NCBI GenBank assembly: GCA_913031525.1
Contig: CAJWGC010000035.1
Coordinates: forward strand, 1 to 9,767
Origin: an uncultured Acidimicrobiia bacterium
GTDB taxonomy: Bacteria; Actinomycetota; Acidimicrobiia; Spongiisociales; UBA5794
DNA length: 9,767 bases
Direction: 5' to 3'
Of the stretch, positions 4,953 to 9,767 are shown in pieces; within the stretch, counting starts at the first letter, position 1; each line of letters opens with the position of its first letter. Below the pieces are notes generated by a model, which saw only the letters and a program-made list of their open reading frames with translations, was not told where the DNA came from and searched no databases. The position numbers were made by a program, and so were the translations under genes.

Positions 4953-6947
4953 ATGTGGAAACGCTCTTTTCCCCTCGCGATAGCTTGCGCATTTCTCTTA
5001 TTCGCCTGTTCGGCATCGGAAGAGAGCACTGTCACCAGTGCGCCTGCCAACGCAACCACAGCGACCGACCCGATGGAAACGAATCCTTCTGTGACGCTCA
5101 AGTCTGGAGCTTCAACCTACACACCGATTTACGAACCTTCCGATTGTGAATTCATTCAGCCTGACGGATATATCGTCGAGTGCGGATATCTTGTTGTTCC
5201 TGAAAATCGAGCAGATCCGTATGCTGGTGTCGTTCGAATTCACGTCGCGATCTTCCCCTCCACCACAAACTCACCATCGCTTGATCCCGTCATCTATCTC
5301 GAGGGCGGGCCGGGAGGCCATGCTCTCGATGGTCTTCAATTCTCTTTCGATCAGCGGTTTGCTCCGTTTCTCGATCGCAACGACTTAATCGTCTTTGACC
5401 AACGAGGAACTGGCATGAGCACGCCATCGCTAGCATGCCCCGAGGTTCGCCAAACAGAGATCGACCTTCTCAACCAGCTGCTGACTCCGCAACAGCAAAC
5501 CGCTCGTTACAATCAATCGCTTGCAGAATGCCGCGATCGGCTTACCGCTGACGGCATCGATATCGCGCAATACAACTCTTCATCTAATGCGGCCGACTTG
5601 GCTGATCTGCGTACCGTCCTCGGCTATGAAGAAATCAACCTCTATGGAATTTCCTACGGAACTCGCCTCGCCCTCACAGCAATGAGAGATCATCCGGCAG
5701 GGATACGCAGTGTGATCCTCGACTCAGCAGTTCCTTTAGACATCGATTTGCCTGAGCAGATACCCTCTACAGCTGCTCGAGCCTTTGATGCCTTTTTCGA
5801 CTCTTGTAGCGCGTCAATAGAGTGCGGCGCGTCCTATCCGGATTTAAAAGAATCCTTCACCACGCTCCAATCCACTCTCAATGCCAGTCCTGCGTCCGTC
5901 GAAATCAACGACTTCCTCACAGACACAAGCTATCCGGCGTATCTGACGGGAGACGATGTCGCATTGCTGCTGTTCCAAAGTCTCTACTCAGAAAGTCTTA
6001 TACCGATCCTGCCCGATATGATCGACGACGCCAGTCAAGGTTCCTACAGCGGACTGTCTGACCTGGCCTCCATCTTCTTCACAAACGACGTGTTTATGAG
6101 TATCGGAATGCACCTCTCCGTTCAATGCAACGAGGAATACGCGTTTTCTTCGGTCGCCAAAGTCGAAGCTGAAATAGCTCTGCACCCCGACGTGGCGCCT
6201 CTGTTCAGAGATGTCGCCGGCGACTTTGCTGCTTGTACATTGTGGAATTCCGGATCGGCAGATCCAATCGAAAACATCGCAGTAGCGAGCTCAGTTCCGA
6301 CCCTGGTGCTCGGAGGCCAATTCGATCCGATCACACCCCCCCAATACGGAGAGCGAGCCGCTACCACTCTTTCAAATAGCTACTTCTTCACCTATCCCGG
6401 ACTCGGACATGGCGTGAGCACAGCCCATCCATGTCCGCTGTCGATGATGCTGGCCTTCCTCGAAGAGCCAGGGGCAAATCCAGAAGACTCGTGCATCACC
6501 ACGATGAAGGAACCGGTTTTCATTGTTCCCGGCGCAATAAGCGTCGACCTCATTTCCGTCACTGAAGAGACCTTTGGCCTCACTCTCTCGGTGGTAATCC
6601 CGACAGGCTGGAAGTGGGCTGGTCCCGGACAGTGGAATGCGCCAGGCCTTGGAGACACCGTGCTCCTTCAGCAGGCTTTGCACGCGAACGACTATTCATC
6701 CATACACGATATGGCCGACGACATCGCTGACTCTATCGGAATAAGGGAATGGCAAACGTGGACATATCAAGAGGAACGAAACTGGAATTTGTTCGAGGCG
6801 AGCGATGAAAAACTGTCCTATGTCTTCGGTCTCGCCGAAGACGCTGAAAATCTTCTCATAGTTCTCCTGGCTGCTCCCTCTGATTTGATCGCTGACTATG
6901 AAGAACAGGTATTTGCTCCAGCTCTCGAAGCCATCCGGGTTCGTTAA
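4953..6947 (+). CDS. Secreted alpha/beta-hydrolase lipoprotein, S33 / TAP-like peptidase, with an extra C-terminal domain
   Basis: The 664-residue product resembles tripeptidyl/prolyl aminopeptidases of family S33, which cut short peptides outside the cell. It starts with a lipoprotein signal (basic WKR, hydrophobic stretch, lipobox LFAC with C19), so it is probably lipid-anchored. Next come a Thr/Ser/Ala linker (20-55) and the hydrolase core: EGGPGGHALDG (117-127, oxyanion region), VFDQRGTGMS (147-156), the nucleophile elbow GISYG with S234, D458 in GGQFDPITPP and H486 in GLGHG. Residues about 450-515 match the TAP-like C-terminal segment. A further domain of about 140 residues (525-664), not part of the standard fold and not recognised by me, ends the protein. 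Substrate is unknown. The start is fixed by an in-frame stop directly upstream; the message looks leaderless. The gene converges on the rseB-like gene with only 30 bp between stops. Confidence 0.88.
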   Translation: MWKRSFPLAIACAFLLFACSASEESTVTSAPANATTATDPMETNPSVTLKSGASTYTPIYEPSDCEFIQPDGYIVECGYLVVPENRADPYAGVVRIHVAIFPSTTNSPSLDPVIYLEGGPGGHALDGLQFSFDQRFAPFLDRNDLIVFDQRGTGMSTPSLACPEVRQTEIDLLNQLLTPQQQTARYNQSLAECRDRLTADGIDIAQYNSSSNAADLADLRTVLGYEEINLYGISYGTRLALTAMRDHPAGIRSVILDSAVPLDIDLPEQIPSTAARAFDAFFDSCSASIECGASYPDLKESFTTLQSTLNASPASVEINDFLTDTSYPAYLTGDDVALLLFQSLYSESLIPILPDMIDDASQGSYSGLSDLASIFFTNDVFMSIGMHLSVQCNEEYAFSSVAKVEAEIALHPDVAPLFRDVAGDFAACTLWNSGSADPIENIAVASSVPTLVLGGQFDPITPPQYGERAATTLSNSYFFTYPGLGHGVSTAHPCPLSMMLAFLEEPGANPEDSCITTMKEPVFIVPGAISVDLISVTEETFGLTLSVVIPTGWKWAGPGQWNAPGLGDTVLLQQALHANDYSSIHDMADDIADSIGIREWQTWTYQEERNWNLFEASDEKLSYVFGLAEDAENLLIVLLAAPSDLIADYEEQVFAPALEAIRVR

Positions 6948-6977
6948 AAAAGTTAAAATTGGCTGAAGTATGACGAT

Positions 6978-7910
6978 TTAGTCGAAGATGCTCCGCCACA
7001 GTCGGCTAAACAAACCGCGCTGTTTCGGCCTGGGTAAATCATCAAGCACCTTCACAAGATGGTCCGGCGGAAGATCACCTATCAGCACGTAGGCAACATC
7101 ACCTGACTTCCACGACATCCAGATATCTGTCGGCGTCACAATTCGGCTGTACGTCTCGCCATTCATCTTGATAGTGGGAGCATTCTCGAAACGATCGAGG
7201 TGAGCGTCGACATCTACCTCAAATAAAGAAAACGAAAAGAGACTATCTGTGTAGAAAGCCTGGACCGTCCCATCTGGACCGGTATACGTATCCGCTCGAA
7301 CATATCCTGCAGCATCGAGGGGCATCGACGTGTTTCCAACAGGAAACATCACGTCATATGAATCGCTCATCGCTTCCATGTCGGCATAAGAAAGATCAGG
7401 CTTGGCGTTGATTTCGATCATTGCCGAGTATCGGAACAAAGTGCCATCGGAGTTATAGATTTCAGTGACAAGCGGGATTCGCGTGAGGGAATCAAAAGTA
7501 AACCTCGCTCTCACAAGGTCGTCCTCCAGAACTTCGAGGACTTCGGCCATGCGCCCTAGGCGCATCGTGGGCTCAGCATTCAAAATGCGGTATCGGTCGT
7601 CTTTCGCATACTGCGACCACACTGGGACCATCACGCCAGTGTCTCCGCTTACACGTCCTGGTCCTATCAGAGCGCCTTCCTTGCCGGAGCCGACTACGAC
7701 CATCTGCGAAGCATGCGTAAGTTCGAAAATGCCGGCCTGGGATTCGCCATCGAAAAGCGTCATGGCGATTCGTCGACCCGAATACTCAGCAACAGCAGCC
7801 CCGCCGAGATATTCCTCCAGATCATATGATGCTGCAGGACTCGCTGTACCAATAAGAGCCAACATTGTGATCCCAATTACAACCGCGATACTCCGTATAC
7901 GATTTCTCAC
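6978..7910 (-). CDS. Exported RseB/MucB-like sigma-factor regulatory protein
   Basis: A 310-residue secreted protein with a signal peptide (basic RNRIR, hydrophobic 7-22, likely cleavage after ASPAAS near residue 28). The middle (about 45-170) has strand patterns of the RseB/MucB N-terminal LolA-like domain, especially ARFTFDSLTRIPLVTEIYNS and DGTLFRYSAMIEI. Residues 215-293 resemble the smaller C-terminal domain (TVQAFYTDSLFSFSLFEVDV, then an IWMSWKSGDVAYVLIGDLPPD ending). In proteobacteria RseB binds the periplasmic part of the anti-sigma factor RseA, shields it from proteolysis and senses mislocalised envelope components. Here the gene overlaps the anti-sigma gene by 4 bp (GTGA), which strongly suggests translational coupling and the same role. 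The start codon is GTG. The homology was judged by eye and is remote, so the family call is moderate; the operon context raises it. Confidence 0.68.
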   Translation of the reverse strand: MRNRIRSIAVVIGITMLALIGTASPAASYDLEEYLGGAAVAEYSGRRIAMTLFDGESQAGIFELTHASQMVVVGSGKEGALIGPGRVSGDTGVMVPVWSQYAKDDRYRILNAEPTMRLGRMAEVLEVLEDDLVRARFTFDSLTRIPLVTEIYNSDGTLFRYSAMIEINAKPDLSYADMEAMSDSYDVMFPVGNTSMPLDAAGYVRADTYTGPDGTVQAFYTDSLFSFSLFEVDVDAHLDRFENAPTIKMNGETYSRIVTPTDIWMSWKSGDVAYVLIGDLPPDHLVKVLDDLPRPKQRGLFSRLWRSIFD

Positions 7911-8527
7911 GGATGCGACCCCCCAGAGTGAACCGCGGGAATCACTTGAAAACCTGGCTCAACTGACGCGCGAGCCACATGTCGGTTAGCAAAGCTGTCG
8001 AGATCAATTGAAACTGGCGCGGTGTTCGGAAAGCTTCTCACGCCTACGACAAGTGCAGCAACAGCAGCAACAGCAGCAACAGCAGCAACACGGACTTGAA
8101 CTGCTGGCCACTTATGCTCGACACGTCTCGAAGCTGGCATCAGAAACTCAGGAGGATCCAGACCCGGTAGCGAACGGATTGCTGTACGAGCTGCGTCAAG
8201 TTCGTGCAGGTTGGCTCGACAGTCAGCACATTCCTGGAGATGATCGAACACCAGTCGATACTCGGTAGTCGGCAGTTCACCATCAAGATAAGCAGAGAGC
8301 TGTATCTCGTCATGTCCATGAGGAACCAGCGACTCTGGAGCTCGCAGCATTGGCAGAGAGCGCAACGCAGCTCTTGTTTCTTTCAGTTCATGGAACGCAA
8401 GGATGCAGTTAGAGCAGCCATCGAGGTGAACCGTAACTAGTTGTAATTCGCCTGGACGTAGTTCGCCATCGAGATAGGCGGTAAGAAGTTCGTCAATGTG
8501 GTCGGGCATGTCATTCATAGTGGCCAT
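7907..8527 (-). CDS. Membrane anti-sigma factor with two tandem zinc-binding (ZAS / zf-HC2) domains
   Basis: The predicted partner of the upstream ECF sigma factor, holding it inactive at the membrane. Two similar halves are visible, about residues 8-69 and 70-131. Each has a His, the AYLDGEL motif, HxxxCxxC, HEL and a RSLPxLxxPExLxP tail. Zinc ligands would be H10, H34, C38, C41 in the first copy and H72, H96, C100, C103 in the second, with the same 24-residue spacing in each, so both look intact. A single membrane helix (about 146-163) contains VAAVAAVAAVAA, encoded by a perfect 9-bp repeat. The remaining 43 or so residues would be extracytoplasmic, where an RseB-like protein could bind. 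The ATG at 8527 has GAGGA 8 nt upstream (8536-8540) and overlaps the sigma gene by 13 bp; an ATG at 8518 overlapping the sigma stop as ATGA is an alternative. Most characterised proteins of this class have one zinc domain. Confidence 0.88.
   Translation of the reverse strand: MATMNDMPDHIDELLTAYLDGELRPGELQLVTVHLDGCSNCILAFHELKETRAALRSLPMLRAPESLVPHGHDEIQLSAYLDGELPTTEYRLVFDHLQECADCRANLHELDAARTAIRSLPGLDPPEFLMPASRRVEHKWPAVQVRVAAVAAVAAVAALVVGVRSFPNTAPVSIDLDSFANRHVARASVEPGFQVIPAVHSGGSHP
8055..8090. repeat. 9-bp microsatellite, four perfect copies
   Basis: GCAGCAACA on the plus strand is repeated four times without change. On the coding (minus) strand it encodes Val-Ala-Ala four times within the anti-sigma membrane helix. 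Gain or loss of a unit keeps the reading frame and would change the helix by three residues. Confidence 0.95.
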
Positions 8528-9042
8528 GTCAACAGTCCTCGCAACATCTTGCGACCTCTATGTATACGGCTTCGTACTGTTCCCACAGGAATATCGACAG
8601 CATTCGCGATCTCTTCATAGCTGAGTCCAACAACATCACAAAGAACAACACATTCTCGAAAATCGAGTGGAAGTTTGAGCAAAGCAGATTGGATGTCCTC
8701 CGAGAGCCTGACTGAAGCAAGAACCTCGTCGGGAGACGGACTGCTGACAAGCGAGATCCTATCGTCATCAGGCAGAGGTGAGGTAGGGCGGCGCTTGGCT
8801 TTCCTGACTGAGTCGAGAAAAGCATTTCGAGTGATCCGCCAGAGCCAACCTTCGAAAGAACCTGGCGTGTAAGAAGCCAGACCCTTGCGAACTCGCAACA
8901 AAACTTCTTGCACGAGATCAGACGCGTCGTCACGATTTCCAGTGAGGCGATACGCGAAGTTATAGATCTTTCGTCCGTAGCTTCGCGCTACGTCTTCCCA
9001 TGTAGGGATAAGATCGTCACTCATAGCTCTGCCCGATTGCAC
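8515..9042 (-). CDS. sigE: ECF RNA polymerase sigma factor, SigE type
   Basis: A group 4 (ECF) sigma factor that directs RNA polymerase to envelope-stress promoters. Region 2 spans about residues 20-85, with YRLTGNRDDASDLVQEVLLRV and a core-binding / -10 segment SFEGWLWRITRNAFLDSVRK. Region 4 spans about 114-167, with LPLDFRECVVLCDVVGLSYEEIA and the helix-turn-helix VGTVRSRIHRGRKML. The motifs PTWE, FEGWL, LCD and GLSYEEIA match mycobacterial SigE closely. I place the start at GTG 9042, because a SigE-like promoter would begin transcription at or next to it; an internal ATG at 9024 (169 residues) is equally possible and neither has a good ribosome site. The anti-sigma gene overlaps its end by 13 bp. 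There is no C-terminal extension. The ECF class is certain and the SigE subtype likely. Confidence 0.93.
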   Translation of the reverse strand: MQSGRAMSDDLIPTWEDVARSYGRKIYNFAYRLTGNRDDASDLVQEVLLRVRKGLASYTPGSFEGWLWRITRNAFLDSVRKAKRRPTSPLPDDDRISLVSSPSPDEVLASVRLSEDIQSALLKLPLDFRECVVLCDVVGLSYEEIANAVDIPVGTVRSRIHRGRKMLRGLLTWPL

Positions 9043-9051
9043 ATCAAAATA

Positions 9052-9078
9052 AACGCAGTAACGCGCGAGACAGTTCCC
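9052..9078 (-). promoter_or_regulatory. Candidate self-activated SigE-type promoter
   Basis: On the minus strand, GGGAACT (9072-9078), a 16-bp spacer and CGTT (9052-9055) match the pattern described for SigE-like ECF factors. It lies between tatA and the sigma gene, where an autoregulatory promoter is expected. By eye I found no other GGAAC/CGTT pair with suitable spacing in an intergenic part of the window. Confidence 0.65.
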
Positions 9079-9090
9079 TGCTCCCGCGAT

Positions 9091-9294
9091 TTACGCTTCG
9101 GTGGACGTACTGGTTCCTTTGATCTCTTCGCCTTCTTCGGGGGCTTCTTCAGCGCCTTCTTTGAGGCCAGCTCGGAACTCCTTCGATGAGCGCCCGAGAG
9201 AACGGGCAAGGTCCGGCAACTTCTTCGCACCGAACAACAGAAGGACCACAGCCAGAAGGATCAAGAGCTCAGGGCCGTTGATATTGCGAAACAC
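9091..9294 (-). CDS. tatA: Sec-independent (twin-arginine) translocase subunit TatA
   Basis: TatA forms the oligomeric pore component that moves folded proteins with twin-arginine signals across the membrane together with TatC. The 67-residue product has the family layout: a short N-terminus, one membrane helix (about 8-22, PELLILLAVVLLLFG), then the FGAKKLPDLARSLGRSSKEFR amphipathic helix along the membrane surface and an acidic tail (GAEEAPEEGEE). The FG-x-KKLP hinge is diagnostic. The length and the short tail favour TatA/E over the longer TatB, though in a locus related to mycobacterial sigE-tatB a TatB-like role cannot be excluded. The start is GTG with AAGGAG (9300-9305) 5 nt upstream. 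It lies 88 bp after whiB and 48 bp before the sigma gene. No tatC is present. Confidence 0.93.
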   Translation of the reverse strand: MFRNINGPELLILLAVVLLLFGAKKLPDLARSLGRSSKEFRAGLKEGAEEAPEEGEEIKGTSTSTEA

Positions 9295-9299
9295 GGAAT

Positions 9300-9305
9300 C
9301 TCCTT
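9300..9305 (-). promoter_or_regulatory. Shine-Dalgarno of tatA
   Basis: AAGGAG on the minus strand, 5 nt before the GTG start. It supports a GTG rather than a later internal start. Confidence 0.75.
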
Positions 9306-9382
9306 CGTTCCGAGCGACACTGTAGTGGGTCTGGAGGGTCAGTGCTGCAAGATGCAGTCATAACACTCTGAATCTGGAATCT

Positions 9383-9664
9383 CTACCCGACTTGACGGAC
9401 GCGAGCAGTCAGCGCTCGTTCCCTTCTGATCTTGCGTCGTTCTCGTTCTGAGAGTCCTCCCCAGATGCCAAATTTCTCGCTGGAAACGATCGCAAACTCG
9501 AGACACTCGGATTGCACACTGCACTCTCCACAAATTCCCTTAGCGGTACGCGTTGAGGCACCACGTTCCGGAAAAAACAAGTCTGGATTAGCTCCTCGGC
9601 AATTGGCTAAGTCCTGCCAAGCTAATTCTTGGTTCCCAAGGACTTCCAAAAGTTGCGTGAACAA
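9383..9664 (-). CDS. WhiB-family iron-sulfur transcriptional regulator, WhiB2-like
   Basis: Wbl proteins are small actinobacterial regulators that carry an oxygen- and NO-sensitive 4Fe-4S cluster and act with the primary sigma factor. The 93-residue product has the four cluster cysteines in normal spacing: C22, then C45-x2-C48-x5-C54 (ICGECSVQSEC). Next comes the GIWGGLSERERR turn (66-77) and a basic tail (KIRRERALTARVR) for DNA binding. NPDLFFPERG before the second cysteine, and the FGIWGGLSERERR segment, resemble the WhiB2/WhmD group, which is linked to cell division, but subgroup assignment is by eye. The start is TTG, chosen because GGGAG lies 6 nt upstream (9671-9675). A sigma-70-like promoter and a dyad lie just before it. 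It may be transcribed on into tatA 88 bp downstream. Confidence 0.93.
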   Translation of the reverse strand: MFTQLLEVLGNQELAWQDLANCRGANPDLFFPERGASTRTAKGICGECSVQSECLEFAIVSSEKFGIWGGLSERERRKIRRERALTARVRQVG

Positions 9665-9670
9665 AGCTGC

Positions 9671-9675
9671 TCCCT
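9671..9675 (-). promoter_or_regulatory. Shine-Dalgarno of the whiB gene
   Basis: GGGAG on the minus strand, 6 nt before the TTG. It decides the choice of this rare start codon. Confidence 0.6.
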
Positions 9676-9684
9676 AGTAGTTGT

Positions 9685-9752
9685 AATTACGTTAATGTAA
9701 TTCAACCAATTGCTGCTCACGGTGTCAACCTGATCGTATGTAGCGCAGCGCT
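9685..9752 (-). promoter_or_regulatory. whiB promoter with flanking dyads
   Basis: On the minus strand a perfect -35 TTGACA (9723-9728), a 17-bp spacer and TTGAAT (9700-9705, four of six matches to the -10 consensus) point towards whiB. Just downstream, AATTAC-GTTAAT-GTAATT (9685-9702) is a perfect 6-bp inverted repeat covering the edge of the -10 and the likely transcription start. Upstream, AGCGC-A-GCGCT (9742-9752) is a second palindrome. These could be operators, but no regulator is identified. Confidence 0.5.
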
Positions 9753-9767
9753 GTGTTCACGCTAACG

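Noticed and set aside
6948..6977. Bidirectional terminator between the convergent hydrolase and RseB-like genes
   Set aside because: The 30-bp gap has A-rich runs but no stem of useful length that I can see.
7465..7989. Plus-strand 174-codon frame opposite the RseB-like gene
   Set aside because: The minus-strand frame has a signal peptide, operon overlap and family-like segments. The plus frame is Arg/Ser/Pro-rich shadow sequence.
8008..8268. Plus-strand frame with a poly-glutamine run
   Set aside because: The Gln run is the antisense reading of the Val-Ala-Ala microsatellite in the anti-sigma gene. There is no ribosome site and no family.

Overview
The window looks like a chromosomal stretch of an actinobacterium. 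Two genes point there strongly: a WhiB regulator with the four-Cys cluster and the GIWGG box, and a DUF2342-type zincin-like protein. The ECF sigma factor also resembles mycobacterial SigE closely. The mixed base composition, the RseB-like protein next to the anti-sigma factor and the leaderless-looking genes would suit an Acidimicrobiia-like lineage, but that placement is inference.

Layout. Positions 1-713 hold the 3' part of an unidentified gene that ends in a 30-residue tandem repeat, followed by a strong hairpin terminator (721-752). A gene-free stretch leads to a HEAT-repeat protein (1057-1695). It converges on moaE (1784-2248, minus). moaE is divergent from an HtrA-type membrane-anchored serine protease (2261-3628, plus), with only 12 bp between the two start codons. 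The protease gene is followed 16 bp later by the DUF2342 protein (3645-4733), whose zinc-binding helix appears altered. After a hairpin and a possible small ORF comes a large secreted alpha/beta-hydrolase lipoprotein (4953-6947). It converges on a minus-strand cluster that reads, in transcription order, whiB (9664-9383), tatA (9294-9091), a SigE-type ECF sigma factor (9042-8515), a membrane anti-sigma factor with two tandem zinc domains (8527-7907) and an exported RseB/MucB-like protein (7910-6978).

How it may work together. The last three genes overlap one another and form a sigma / anti-sigma / periplasmic-sensor module, preceded by a candidate self-activated promoter (GGGAACT-N16-CGTT). 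With a Tat translocase subunit and an HtrA protease nearby, this recalls the mycobacterial sigE-rseA-htrA-tatB envelope-stress locus, but rearranged, with an RseB-like protein added and the zinc domain of the anti-sigma factor duplicated. The plus-strand HEAT, htrA and hydrolase genes lack Shine-Dalgarno sequences. Each has a TANNNT box 6-7 nt before the start codon, as expected for leaderless transcription.

The points most worth checking are the duplicated anti-sigma zinc domain, the in-frame 9-bp microsatellite in its membrane helix, the HELVRH motif of the DUF2342 protein, the 90-bp repeats near the left edge, and the dyad array around the HEAT gene start.
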